A stretch of 64,000 nt of DNA from Pontederia crassipes. Taxonomy: Eukaryota; Streptophyta; Magnoliopsida; Commelinales; Pontederiaceae. The notes under the pieces were generated by a model. That model saw only the letters and a program-made list of their open reading frames with translations, was not told the DNA's origin and did no database searches. Of this stretch, positions 24,584 to 37,756 are shown piece after piece (the first letter of the stretch is position 1; every line of letters starts with the position of its first letter). Where the stretch lies: assembly GCA_030549335.1 (NCBI GenBank), contig JAUKPH010000017.1, positions 14,159,501 to 14,223,500 of the forward strand, in the 5' to 3' direction. The translations under genes and the position numbers were made by a program.

Positions 24584-25099
24584 GGTCACCGTTGCGCGTC
24601 AGTGGTGCATGCTGGTGATGGGGCGTGAGAGAACGAACGAAAGGTGATGTTGTTAGGATAAGAGAGAAACACACAAAAAAAAAAAGAGATGTTCAGAAGG
24701 AAGGAAGTCTCATTCTTTAGTTAATTCAATTTTCAGTACCAAAATATCTTTGGGAGGGTATCATCGTCATTTTGGAAAAAAATAGATAAAAAGTATGTTA
24801 AAACATTAATATTTTGCTATTATATTATTTATCTAGTAACAATATAAGAGATTTTTATAAAAAAATTAATATTCTGCCTTTTTTCGTTCTTCAGTTATTA
24901 AATTTTCAGCACCAAAATATCTTTTGGGAGGGTATGATCGTCATTTCTGGAAAAAAATAGATAAAGTTTTGTGATTTATGTTTAGATAATTTGAAATTCA
25001 ACAAAAAAGAGACCAAAAAATTAGTAAGAATATAAAGATATTTTTTTTAAAAAAATGAGAAATTATTTTAAATTTAATTCTTACAATAGACTCACTATA
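24584..25099. other. Upstream region of the chaperonin gene with a 65-70 bp direct repeat
   Basis: Positions 24729-24792 and 24897-24967 repeat one another. They share ACCAAAATATCTTT, GGGAGGGTAT and GGAAAAAAATAGATAAA, with small indels. No TATA box was assigned. The chaperonin promoter must lie here on the minus strand. Confidence 0.6.
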
Positions 25100-25107
25100 C
25101 ACCGATG

Positions 25108-26162
25108 CAGTGTTGCCAGGTCACAAATCCGGCTCACTTGGAGCTTCAAAACCGAGCCTCCATTTGAGCCGGATTGAACTTGATCAAACCAGTCAAAATC
25201 GGAAAAAATCAGGTTGAATCACATTTTTGGATCAGTCAAAATTTTTTTATCATTATTTTTGTTATGAGATAATTTGATAAAGTTTATTATTATAAATTTA
25301 AAAAATATTTAAAAATAAACTTTCTCTATAAATATTTATATTGATTCATTAGTCTCCTCCTCCATTTGTAGTTGTCCATTTACTCTCCATTAATATTTTT
25401 GTTATGATATCTTTGTATATTCACTTGTTTTTCTCTCTTCATTTAATCTTGAATTTATTAAATTTGAACTTTAACTCACGATTTTATTTCATTTTTAATA
25501 TCATAAATATATATTATAATATAAATCAATTATATAATTATTATATTAATATAATATTTATCATATTAGATAAATTAATTATGAATGAATAGTGCATACT
25601 TCTTTGTTATATGTATAATATACAACAATACTATAATATACTTAGTATAGTATAATATTATATATACACAACTTTTCATTTCTTTAATTTAGTATATAAT
25701 AATTCAAATTAAATAGTTAACTACTCATTATGCCATATATTTATTTATAGAATATACAATCTTGTCATAATATTTTGAAAAAATATGTAATTTTTGCTTC
25801 TAAAATAAAAAATAAAGATATGAAATACATAAAAAAATAATCAATAGAAAATTTGTATATAATAATCATATTCATAACATTTTAATTTATTAAGTGTATA
25901 ATAATTTTAAAATCAAAACTTAAAATTAATTATAAAATTATTATTTATTATTTATGATTGTTATTTTTTCTTTTGTATAATAAATTTTGATATCATATAT
26001 ATACTTATATAATCGAAATATCATAGCTTAATTTACTATATCATATTAAATATAATATTTTATTACTATCCAGTTCGACCGACCGATCCAATCAGTCCGA
26101 CCGATTTGACCTGAAACGGACACTTAATTGGATCGTCGTCCGGTCCGATCCTAACAACATTG
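25108..26162. mobile_element. hAT-like non-autonomous element, 1055 bp
   Basis: The left end is CAGTGTTGCCAGGTCAC and the complement of the right end is CAATGTTGTTAGGATCGG. These are imperfect inverted repeats with the CAGTG/CAATG start seen in hAT elements. Flanks CACCGATG (25100-25107) and CACTGATG (26163-26170) are an 8-bp duplication with one mismatch. GC-rich subterminal stretches with CGGTCCGA-like motifs enclose a very AT-rich, non-coding core. Confidence 0.65.
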
Positions 26163-29100
26163 CACTGATGTTCGCAAGGTTGATTTGATCATCATATTTG
26201 CATACTATATTATCATATTTTTCAACTATTTTAATAAGCTTTTTTTTAATTGCACTGGTATGGTAAGTACCTCACACAAATCTAATCATCATGTCAAATT
26301 ATAAAGAAAAACGGATTTTTTTTTTGTTTTGTGTCATTGTCTCATAAAATAGCATATGCAAATTTTTATTTTCATTCTGTTGGTATGTTGCTCAACTGGT
26401 GTGCAAAAAATATAGAAAAAAGAAGTTGAATATTTGAATGATCAAATGAAATTAAATTTCACTAAAATAAAAGAGTACGGGTCATTATGAGATTTTTACA
26501 ATGCCCTTGGTATACATTAATATTTTCATAATAATTAGTATATATCCCGCACGATGTGCGGATAACATAAATATATATATATATATATATCGCAACTACT
26601 ACAAAAGTTTGTCATTAGAAGTTTATTTTATTTAAATTTTATAAAATTTTATTTAATTATTATATTATAACTATTAAAAATAATAATATATTATTCATAT
26701 AGATTTAGATCATAAGTCTAAAAATTATGCAATACAATTTGATAACGTTTTTCATATAAGAGTTTTGACACTATAAATCCAATTTCAATTTCATTACATA
26801 CATATGTTTGATTTTGTAATAATTATTATAATATTAACTTGACTATGAACAACTTTTAAAATTTGGATTCATTATTTAGTCATCAAATTCTTTTTACAAT
26901 GACTCAGAAACTTTAAATGAAAAAATATGTCTCTTAAAAAATATAGTATTTTTTATACAAAGATAGAAATCTAAAAACTTATCAAAATATAAAATATCTT
27001 TTCTACATACTTGTTTTTCCTCTAAAATAATAATAGAGTATAATATTATTTTGTCTACGATTGACCTTTATAATGCAATCCAGAAAGACATGATATTAAA
27101 TTAAAAAGAATTAAAAACATTTGTCTCAATTTCCCATACATAAATTATTACATATGCATTGTATTTATTTTCTAAGATTAATGTAAGATTTAGAAGTTTG
27201 ACGTACATGGTCCATGAAATTTATCTTAAAGTAGAAATATATGTAATTTTTTATTTTGGCAATTTAATTAATTAATGAGGAATAAACTAACGACACTCTA
27301 TGAGGAGTTTATACTATACATTTTAGGTAATATGATTTACATATTAAATAATACTTTATTTTTTGTAAATTTAGAATTATTTGTTCATTTTGGTATCTTT
27401 AATTTAATTATCAATTATATACACAATGTTTACTATTGTTGTTGCCAAGTATGATCACTCACCACCACCACAAACAATATCCAATCATAGCAATTACAAT
27501 TTACAAATTCACCACAATTGTTTTTTTATTTCATCCTTGCTAACACGTCCAGTGCCCACACCACTATTATTGACGAAAAAAATATAATAATGAACTAATT
27601 CGGATAAATGAAAATATTTATGAAAATGATTAAGGAAATAATTAAGAAAATAATTAATATAAACATATAAACATTATAAAAACTAATTCGAAAAATAATT
27701 AGCTCATTCAAATAAATGAAAAAGGTCAAGAAATAATTTTAATGAAAAGATACAGGGAAGCAAATAATATTGATGGCCTCTTCTATAAATTTTAAGAATA
27801 GATCATTCCATATAAAGTTGTAGATTAAATTTAAGCTATTCAAAATAATAATAATTTTTTTTATACTTCTTTTTATAAATTCACACTAAGACATTATATC
27901 ATATAAATAGTGATTCATTTATATAAGAAATAAATATCAATCAAGGATGTGCCTAGATCTTGTAAGTTTTGGTGTCAGTACTTTTTTTTCGTTCTTCTAC
28001 ATCGTTACACTCAACACTTGAAAAGGAAGTAATAATTGAACGCGTTCAAAATGTTTGTATTCTTTGCCTGCTATATGAGTTTCAATGCAACACATTTATG
28101 CATGCATAGGCGTATAGCTTTAGATACAAAAAGGGGATGCATCTTTAATAGTATATAATTATATAATAATTAATAAAAACTATAAGAAAATGGTAGGAAT
28201 TTAATACTAAAAATATATATCACAAAACACACAATACATTGAGAAGAAAAGAAAAATAACTTATCGATACAAAGAATAATATTTCAATTATCAAGATCCA
28301 AGGTACCTGATACTTCTAATGGATATTTTCACTGTGTCAAACAACATACTTCAATGAAGGTCTCGAAGTGTCACCATCAATAAGAGCAGTCATGCGTTAA
28401 TGTTTTCCACAAAACTGCAAACTTGCAGTTGCCTATGCATATGGATTCTTCATGTATTATGCTTGACTGATGGGCAGTTAAGGCCCATATTGAAATCTTG
28501 CATTATTACAATATTTATTTCTCTTTATATTTGTAAGTTATGACATTGATTACGTAATATTTTGTATAATATTATAATATTTTCCTATTTTTATTACAAT
28601 GGCATATTTATATTAGTATAAAATAAAAATAGCTTCTAAATTTTATAATTGCATGAAGTATTATTATGTTAACATTTTTATTAGTTATAATGTGCTTAAG
28701 GCAAGTATTCATTTGCTTGCCATTTCTGTCAAAATCGTATCTGTAACTATTAGCACAAAATATATTTTGTTTAGGTTACTATAAATCTCTAACTATTTAT
28801 TTGATTATTAAAATGAACTACCAAATTTTTAAAAGTTTTATAATTACTAGGTCATGGACGCATATTAATTAGTTACTAAAATCAGTTACAAAAATGATCA
28901 CAAAAATTAGTTATTTAGTATCTAAAAGAACATGCCATTTATTTATTAAATATATTATTCAGATTTTTATATATTATTAATTCATTATCACAATTATAAT
29001 TTAATTCTTTAAATGTATTGTGTATCATTTCTATAGGATTTTAACATTTTATAAGTGAAAAGAACATGTATCTTAAAATTTTCCTTTGGAAATTAATTAT

Positions 29101-29280
29101 AATAATATTCTCATTTTAGTATAGTTTATAAATATATATATTTTATCCTTAAAGTATTTTGATTAGATACCTTATTTCTAAAGTTTTAATAAACATTTGT
29201 TAACATGAAAATGATCAATGTTAAACTTTTTCCGTTAAAAAGTTGAGAGTGTGACATGAGACTATCTAACATTAATATGC

Positions 29281-29307
<27 letters not shown>
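29281..29307. repeat. TA microsatellite
   Basis: Pure TA dinucleotide run of about 27 bp. Confidence 0.9.
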
Positions 29308-29311
<4 letters not shown>

Positions 29312-29331
29312 TTAATCTACCTACAAAGCAT

Positions 29332-29469
29332 GGGATGCTGACCGCATCTCAATCTTTGATCCACTCATCAATGGATTTGATCAAAAGTGATTAAATTTCA
29401 TGATTTAAAAATATCAATTATCTAAACTGTTGAAAAATGGATTAACGGTTGAGATGCGCTCAGCATCCC
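29332..29469. repeat. Inverted repeat, possible MITE core
   Basis: The left arm starts GGGATGCTGACCGCATCTCA. The right arm complement starts GGGATGCTGAGCGCATCTCA. The arms are about 32 bp, separated by about 75 bp of AT-rich loop. It is probably the palindromic end of a small foldback transposon; boundaries and target duplication are not resolved. Confidence 0.6.
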
Positions 29470-29768
29470 TACAAAACGAAAGGTGCTTTATAGATACATT
29501 AATTCTTATATATATATATTAACTAGTTATGACTTTATCACAATGAATGCTAAATTATTATTTAAACTAATGATTTATTATTACTTGGACACTTGTCAAT
29601 CCATTGTTATATCAAATATGAAGTTCTCGTACAAAATACTCTCTTTAATATAGTATAATAATATTAATGACTTCTGCAATTCTCTTACTGGAAATGAATA
29701 GTCACCACAGACTGATTTCCTCATTTCTGGCAGCTCAAATATCTAAATATGAAGTCAGCAGAACTCAC

Positions 29769-30023
29769 AAGAAGCTTCCAACTTAAAGGATTTTTAAAGG
29801 CACGAAGCAGCCACCTCAACGTTTTCCGCCGTCCCGCTATCTCAAGTTGTTCATGAACTTGAGATTGTTGAAGCTGATAGTCACCTCTCGAAATGTCACT
29901 TAATTCCATGTGTCCGGTTGAAGCTAACAGTCTGAAAAATGGAATACTTTGGATATGATGTTTCCCAAGATGAACAATTGCTGCATTTTCTTCGTACAAC
30001 TCAAAATTGATGAAGCTCTTGAC
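29769..30023 (-). CDS. Orphan exon of 85 codons, function unknown
   Basis: On the minus strand an acceptor (TTTTTGCAAG) precedes 30023. A donor (CTT|GTGAGT) follows 29769. The 255-nt block between them is open in phase 0. The translation starts VKSFINFELYEENAAIVHLG and later reads GRRKTLRWLLRAFKNPLSWK. It is mixed hydrophobic and basic, with ordinary amino-acid composition, unlike the random frames nearby. I cannot name the family. No convincing neighbouring exon was found within a few kb, so it may be a gene fragment left by transposition or duplication rather than part of a live gene. Confidence 0.4.
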
Positions 30024-30730
30024 CTTGCAAAAATATCTGTGAACCGAAATAAAAATAAATAAATCACGCATTTTTCAACTGAAAACAGGTAAGGCAAATT
30101 AAAGTCATTCCACAGGAAAGGAAAATGAGAATGGACGTTGAAATAAATAGTTCTAATGAACAACAAGGATGAGGCCAAAAACAAGAAGCTTATTATGTGA
30201 TTGCGAAGTGAAGGTACAGGATTATGAGCCTTTCTGCTTTAGTTATTAGTCCATTAGAGATTTTTTGTATATAAGATTTCCTTTTGTTTGATTTCCTATT
30301 TATTTCACATGGGGTGTTTGGAACCCTATAAACAAACTTGTATGGTTCCTTCAGAACGTAACTTTGATGAAAAAATATTATTTTCATATTATTTCTTAAC
30401 TGACTAACATAAATTAAGGCTTGAGAGAAGTTTAACTTCGTAGATCTCCATCAGTTAATATCAGAGCAAATCAACCCTTTGATCTCATATCCATACCCAC
30501 ACCTAGTTGAAAAATAAAAGTTGCTTCATCTTCTTCGGCAACCTTTGGTCGACAATCTCAAGGCTATCGTCTTGAGGCCGTCACCTTCAGGTGCACCACT
30601 TGCCGATCCTACATGATACCATGATTAGGTCCGCAAATTGCAGTATTCTCATAATTTTGAGATTCCAAGGAGGAATTAACTTCAAGAAAATCTAATATTA
30701 CTGCACTGGTTTAAGATGAATTTATCTATA
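30024..30730. other. Intergenic
   Basis: At 30453-30466 the plus strand reads TTAATATCAGAGCA. This resembles a decayed initiator-Met primer site, so the sequence just before it may be an LTR remnant. No paired LTR was found and no gene is seen. Confidence 0.35.
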
Positions 30731-32631
30731 TAACGCTCCGAAATCGATCATCGCCACGTGACGAAGACCAACTTGAAGACACTACGATATGACTTTGACA
30801 ATAATATTGACCGTATCTCAGTCAAGAACCGAGACACGTCAGCGGAAGAAAGAATAATAAAGAAACAAAAAAAATGATAACTTAAATTCGCGGAAGTTTA
30901 AAAGTGGCTATGTCATTTTTAAGAAATAAAATAAGTTTTACACCATGAATCTATAATGCGAAAGGTAAAGAAAACTAATAGACAATCTAAAAGCCCTGTG
31001 GTTCATGTGCTTTCTTGCCGTCAGAGCTTCATCACACACCTACTTCACCTCGTCACTGATATGATCCTGTGAAAATCAGACACATGGGAGGAGATCCTCT
31101 CGTAAGATTTACAGCATAGTGGGGAACCGCATGATATATAACGCATGACATGAATATAATAATCAGTAATAATTAATCATGCTTAACCTGAACGTGAAAA
31201 ATAATATGTCAGTATCATGGATCATAATAGGAATAAGAGTAAGAATCAAAATATATCATGAATCATGAGAATCATATGATGCTTAGTAAACTTGAAATCA
31301 TGACATACTTGACTTGACCTAAACATGCTTCTTGATATTGGATTATTACTAGAATCAGGGTGACTTTAGGTGTCTTTAGTTCTTGGGGTATGCTGAGCAA
31401 ACGATACGGCTTTGTGCGGGTCAATGGATAATCAAACCATGATCAAGGGAGCTACCCTTATCTTGCTGCACTTGACTTGGACTGGCAACTCATTGTTAAT
31501 CTTCCATATGAACTTATTAATCACTTTTAATAACTTATGGCTCTTTGTTCTTTGTTCCATGAATACGATAAGATCAATAAGAAACGAATCAATAAGAGAA
31601 TAAATCTTGAGAATCAGTGAGGGGTCTCTGTGGAGTCAGAAAAATAGGATAAATTATATATAGATAATATTGGGATTAAAAGGCAAATAATTAATAAATC
31701 TAATAAAAAAGGTTTCTGAAAATCGGTCGACCGGTGGTATGGGATCGGTCGACCGGTTCATTTAGATCGGTCGACCGGTTGGCTGATTCGGGCAAATCGG
31801 GTCGGTCAATCCGTTCAGTTGAACGGTCGACCGTTGGGTAAGGATCGGTCTACCGGTGACAGAGATCGGTTGACCGATCGACATATGCACAAATCGGCTG
31901 TAGTCATGTTATCGGTCGATCGGTTGCCGCAATGCATATGGGTCGGTCGACCGGTCGGCGTCCAAAAAAGTTGCAGACTTCGATTTTTCCTGAAAATTTC
32001 TAACATCAACTCATCCTAATCTAATTCCTAACTCCTAGAAATCAATCAAACATAATAAAACAAAAAGAATTAATTCAAACAATAAGAAAACCAGGAATCA
32101 AACAAGTCAAACAAGAATTCAATTAATCAAACGATAATTCTAGGAAATCTTCTTCTTGTTCTCTTTCGTTTCATAATCAATTAGGGCATGGTTTAAAACA
32201 ATTCAGAGGTCATGCAAGGTGATTTCAATTCAACCACCTCTATTCGCGATCAATCCGTTCTTCGATCTGGACCCCGAAACCTAATGATCAAATCCCCCTA
32301 TTTCTCCCCTATTTTTCCCCTTGTTCCTCGCCTGCACGGTTCAGCGAAGAGCGATCAAGAAAATCTTGCTACAGAAAGGTGTACATGAGAGGGAGAAAGG
32401 AAAAGGAGTCGCTGGTCCTCTCGGCTTGCCTCTAGGCCGATGAACCCCTCTGTTTCCCACGCGTGCAGAAGCAAAACTCCGGATCCAGGGAGAACCAATC
32501 GTGAGGTTTGTTGGAAAGAGACTTATGGTAGGATTTCTTTCGTCTTATAAGAGTAATTCTCCCCTCAAATTTTGTCTTTAACTCTTATTAGGATAAAAAT
32601 CTTTTTATCCTCTAATCTGGTCGTTCCTATT
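30731..32631 (-). repeat. Candidate solo LTR of a Ty3/gypsy family
   Basis: The start (TAACGCTCCGAAATCGATC) and the nearby CAGCGGAAGAAAGAATAATA resemble the inner LTR end of the gypsy element at 54120 (TGAACGCCCCCAAAATTCGG, then CAGCGAAAGACTTC). Like that LTR, it is about 2 kb and carries an array of short palindromes in its middle. No internal region or second LTR is nearby. The ends are approximate and no target duplication was identified. Confidence 0.4.
31722..31960. repeat. Array of GGTCGACC palindromes
   Basis: Eight or more copies, several diverged, of a 12-14 bp palindrome with core CGGTCGACCG. They are spaced irregularly by 10-25 bp of unrelated sequence. Each unit is its own reverse complement, so either strand can form short hairpins. 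Confidence 0.85.
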
Positions 32632-32649
32632 ACGATTCTGATTGCATTC

Positions 32650-33340
32650 ATTTTTTTTATCTGTTTGGGCCAGTTATTACAATCCACTTCTTAAAAAGCC
32701 ATCATTAGCATTTAAAAAAAAATCCAACTTATTCTCATACACTTTCCTAAATCTCATCTTATCATTTATTTCTCTTCTTTTGCTCCACTCTTGTCTAAAA
32801 AAAAAAGATTTTTCTTCCTCTCCTCTTTTTTGTTTTCGCCCTCCTTTTTCTCCCTCTTTTTATGCCTACTTTATTTTTTTTATTTTCTCTCTTTCTCTCC
32901 CCCATTTTCATACTTTCTCTCCAATCATTCCTCATTTTCTCTGTCATCTCTCCTCAGCTTCTCTCTTCCCTATGCTTTTTACTATCTCCCCTTCTCTTCC
33001 TTAAAAATAGAGGAACATAGAAGAGAGGAGTGAGAATGATATGAGAAAAGAGAAGAGAGTAATAGAAAAAATAGGCAAAGAAAAATTTTAAAAGATAGGA
33101 GACTACAAGAGAGGAAAGAGAAAAATATTAGATGAGACAGAATATAAGCGAGATATGAGAGAAGAACAAAGAAACAATTTAAGGAAATAGAGAGGACAAA
33201 TGATAGGCAAAACCAAATAAGTTTGAAATGAAAGAAAGGTCATGAGGATAAAAAGGAAAAAAGGACCTCATAAAAAAAAGAGATGGAAAAAAGAAGTGAA
33301 AAAAAGGTGAAGTTTCCCTCTTCTTCCTCAAAAGAGAAAT
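32650..33340. other. Pyrimidine-to-purine switch region
   Basis: About 32690-33003 is almost all C and T on the plus strand. About 33004-33330 is almost all A and G. The halves are roughly complementary in composition but not a clean inverted repeat. The Phe/Ser/Leu-rich frames across the first half are low-complexity artefacts. Confidence 0.7.
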
Positions 33341-34572
33341 AAAAACAAGGTCTAGGCTAGGCCTTTTTTTCTTGAAAGGGTGTACTTTAAGTTTTAAGTA
33401 TGATAAACTTTAGATTGCCACATCATTTGGTGGGTACGAGAATCTCATTCTGATGAAATCATAAAAATCTATCAATACCAAATGAGTTAGCAAGGAAATT
33501 TGACATATGATCATTCAACTTTTGGGCCCTGCCTTTTCACCTCAACCATTTGTCACCGAGGATGTGGCCTTCTAGTTCCTGGTTCACCGTAGCAATGCAC
33601 GACTTCTGAGGCTGAACCAATGGTCACGGCACTGGGCTGCTCGACACTCTAGCGCCCGTGGTGGGAGAGTGACGGTGTGTCTTTCATCACTAAGAAGCGA
33701 TACGATTGTGATTCAAGGAATTCCTCTTCATCTGTTGCGGCGAAGGTGATCATGCTCGTCTCATAAGTGTACCTTTTAAGGAGTTGAAAGATACTCCAAA
33801 ATAAATGTATCATACTGAAAATGAAAAGATGATTATTATTATGATGGGCAATGCCTAATGATGTTATGATCTTTTATAATGATGATTATGTTATCTACCT
33901 TGTTACACTTATCATGATTATCATTCATGCTATAATGTTCTATTCCATGTCTATTGATCTTGATGTTATTATTCTGATTATGTCACATGATTATCCTCAT
34001 GATTTTTTTATCACTTATAATTATGTCCATATGATTCTTTTTATGATGTCATCATCTATTTCATATTCACACGATGATTTTGTAATAGGCGTCAAAGCTC
34101 ACAGGGAGATTTATCTCTCCTATGTATTCAATGTCACAGATAACAAAAGATGATGACGCAGGTGATAGATCAAGCTCGTGGTGTCCCTTTGCACATGAAA
34201 TCGAGTCTCTTCATCTTCATTTCTATTTTTCATCAAGTTGTATTTATCTTATGCGAACTCTTATGTTTATATTATTTGAGACTCAATTATGTTATTTTGT
34301 TAAGACTTCCGCACTCATTTTGAGTATGTCTCCTTTTCACCAAATGATAGCTATTTTTCCTTCCGCAATTATGCCTATATCTTGTCGACTAATTAAAGTC
34401 TTATTTTGGTCAAATTATTATACACGTAAATCATGTCTCGTAACGTTCATAAAGTGTATTCAGCCACGTGGCATGGTACATTTTGGGGGCATTATATCGA
34501 TACTAGGAATGCCTTCTTACATTGTAATATTATAGAATAAATTTACATGGATCAACCCTCAAGCTTCATTGA
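33341..34572. other. Intergenic
   Basis: A GC-richer patch at about 33530-33760 has no lasting reading frame. About 33830-34080 is rich in ATGATTAT-like motifs. No gene is seen. Confidence 0.5.
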
Positions 34573-35590
34573 TTGCAGTCGTCCCACTCACATAAGCAAG
34601 CTTCACAAATGCTTGTATATGTTCTCATAAAGACCCGTGTTGGTTCTCATTTTTTTCTTTGGGTTCACTGCCAAAACAAACACATTTTTTTGTCTACAAC
34701 ATTAATACTACTTTGTTCGTACGTACTCATCTATGTGGGTGATCTCATTATCACTTTGTAGTCTTTGACATAGGTTCTCTCAAATTCTTCTTTGGGGATA
34801 AAATTTTATACATGACACTTAGTTTGTTGTTATTTCAATGCAAGTATATCGATGGCATCCTTCAACATAGTCATATGCAAAAATATCTACTAGCTTCATC
34901 TCTATGGTACTAACACAAATTGATGCCTATAGAGCTGGGTCATGCTCAAAACCTATATTATATTGACAAATTACATTACCATTAGTCCATTACAATATTT
35001 GAGCTTAACATGGTCGTCATTTTTTTTGTCAACTATGTCTATCAGCTCATTCTACTCCTTCCATTGTCAATTGGCAATTTATTAAGCAAATACTTCTTTA
35101 TCTAAAGGCTATGTGTTAAATTTGTCTACTCTTCTCAACTAATACCTCTTATCGCCTTCAAGCATTTTCGGTGATTAATAGATGGGCATGCTATTTATTT
35201 AATAATAATTTAATTTCTAGGACAATGAAGATGCAGAATATGGTTTCTCGGTCATTGTGGAATCAGAATATAAGGCACTCATTGATACTACCATTGAATT
35301 TCTCTAGCTTCTGGCCACTTTGTGAGGTACAATGACAACTCTCTCTCCCATTCTTTGGTGTGACAACTTTGGAGTCACCTATCTCACATCCTACATAATC
35401 TTCCGTGATCGAACAAAACATATTGAAGTGGACTTCCATCCCAACAAGCTCATGGTGCACCACCTTTCTACTAAAACAAACTTGTGGATATTATGGCCAA
35501 ACTGTTATCAAGTTCTTGCTTCCACTTCATTAGATAAAACTTCGACTTTGGTCTAAATCTTGTTTAGATTGAGGGTTCATATTAAAATTA
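34573..35590 (+). pseudogene. Decayed Ty1/copia pol fragment (reverse transcriptase to RNase H)
   Basis: Plus-strand pieces in shifting frames recall copia order. VLIYVGDLIITL near 34730 matches the reverse transcriptase box, with Gly for the first Asp. VSRS then VESEYKALIDTT lies near 35250. Near 35360, LWCDNFGVTYLT is followed by RTKHIEVDFH, the RNase H end. Stops and frameshifts are many. No LTRs were found, so this is an old relic. Confidence 0.75.
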
Positions 35591-37756
35591 GGCAACACCA
35601 ATAGTTACTCGCAATGCCCATTCCAGCATTTGCAACTACTACCATCATTACTTGATCCTATGGTTCTTATGCTTTATGATCCATACTCCTTGTAGTTGTC
35701 CTTCATATATTTAAAGATTGTATAATCATCATGTAATTAGTATGCTTGAATAATAGTAAACACTTTACGCCTTTAATTGGATGGATGATGTAGAACATCG
35801 TTCTACCTTTAATTGAATGGACTATATGTAGAACTTCATTCTACTCACACCTCTTGTTCAACCTATTTACTCATACTGAGTCCCTTACCTAGGCACAATT
35901 CTAAAGTGTCTAATTTGTGAGCAATATATGACATCTATTGGATGGATGATGTAGTACCATAATGTACTTAAAGGACATTCAGTCTATGGACCTATCCTGA
36001 GCTTCTACACATTTTCTAGTGTTCTCATGAATAATAGATCCATGCCTTATTGGACAATGACTTCTATAGTTTAGACCATCTTATGTGTTAGACACCTACG
36101 ATACCTATAGTTACCAACCCATTATGTATAACCTATCTTCTATCTATATTCTAGTTTTGTAGCATCTCTAATCCTATCAAAATATTATCAACTACTAACT
36201 CTTGGCTCAAAAAAATTTAAAACATGACAATAAATGAATGGGGTAGTTACATGTAAATCTTCATCATGTTTGTGAATGTTGGATTAACCTTTGGTCATCA
36301 GGATCCTAATATTCTTTTCCCCTTGGGGCTTAATGTTCTCATTCAATGGTTCATTAATGATTCATATTAGTCCATATTCTCACATGATTCAAGTTTACAT
36401 AAGAGGTTGAAACCATTATCATTTGTAATACCCCGACTCATCAAGACAACATCGTCTTTAGTCCATTGACTCATATGAATTTAAAATGTATTTTCATAGG
36501 TGAATTGGGTAGTTATATATGAAGGACGAATCCTTGGTTACAATCATGATTCCTTACAACTTAGATACCTTGTGCTTGTGGTCATTACTTGCGAGCCCAT
36601 GTCTTTGGCAATATACCCAAATCAAGCACTTATTTTATTTGTGGTGGCACACCAACCCTTGTTTGTTTGGCATAGCCCACTCCTTTACGTTATTACTCTA
36701 CTCAAACTTATAATTTGTGTAGTAACTTTTGAGTTTCACTACTTCATTATAACACATTTCTTCAGTATCTAGTTTCGAGCAACTTTACACTTGATCATCT
36801 TAAATGAAATCGCATTCCTTTTTTCTATTCACAATAGAAGCCTATAAAAACACGATATTCACATACAATGATTTCTACCATGGTTTGACCCTTGTAAGCC
36901 TACGTCATCACTACAAGTTATTCCAAGAATCACTTGGGTTCCATTACATAAAAACCTTTTCTTCTTTCCCAGAAAGTGTTTAAATATTATAACACACAAT
37001 GTCATTATAATATGAACCTAGATCTGGCAATGTTAATGAATGCTTAAAGCCATCACGAACATGAATGGCCATTGTTTGAGAAAGCAATCAATTTGATGGA
37101 GAGTATAACAATTTCAAGGAAGAGAATGAATAGAGACTACCCTTTAAATGATGTGCAACATTTATTTCACATAGAACTTGAGAAGAAATGTCTATAACAC
37201 TAACCATTGGAATATGAATAAACATCAACATGTTGGATCCCTTGAAAAGTTTGCTTAATATTAATAAACATTGCTAATCCAAAAGCCTTAACGCTTCTCT
37301 ACGTTACTTCGATGTCCTTTGTTCAAACTATTACATAGATATTACATCAAACACTACACGATTGCAACTCCCATAAAATCTAGTTCAAGTTCCACCACAT
37401 AAGAGTTGTTAATGACATAACATGCATTAATATATGTATTAAGCTATTATTAGCTTAACCACTAATCCATTTCTCCCTGCAAAAGAGGTGAGCAAATTTG
37501 GGTTCGGGATCGAGTCTCGGTCGATCCAATCTGGACCCGATTTGCTTCAATTTTTCACAAGGACTGGGACATCCAGATCAAACCGAGACAAAAATTAAGA
37601 AATTCCCAATTTGATCATAATAAATAAAAATATTAAATATAATAATTAAAACATTTAATACTATTATATAATATATCAATTAAATTACATATATAATAAT
37701 ATAATATAAATTATGTTTAATATATATAACAAAATATAAACTTTTAACTTCCATCA
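35591..37756. other. Intergenic
   Basis: A short duplicated phrase (ATTGGATGGATGATGTAG) occurs at about 35777 and 35939. A partial relative of the 10.9-kb MITE (GGTGAGCAAATTTGGGTTCG onwards) lies at about 37487-37570 without a clear right end. No gene is seen. Confidence 0.5.

Larger units (their letters stand above)
26171..29768. other. AT-rich intergenic region
   Basis: No coding signal on either strand. It includes a TATATCCCGCACGATGTGCG motif near 26540-26560 followed by TA repeats. It also has a hairpin element at 29332-29469. Confidence 0.6.

Noticed and set aside
24192..24647. 151-codon plus-strand frame
   Set aside because: Antisense to exons 1-2 of the chaperonin gene, whose splice borders and protein motifs are far stronger evidence.
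31722..31960. CRISPR array
   Set aside because: Units are palindromes in a eukaryotic LTR-like context with irregular short spacers; no cas genes.
32642..33033. Phe/Ser/Leu-rich plus-strand frames of 120 and 80 codons
   Set aside because: Products of a pure pyrimidine tract with no real protein composition.
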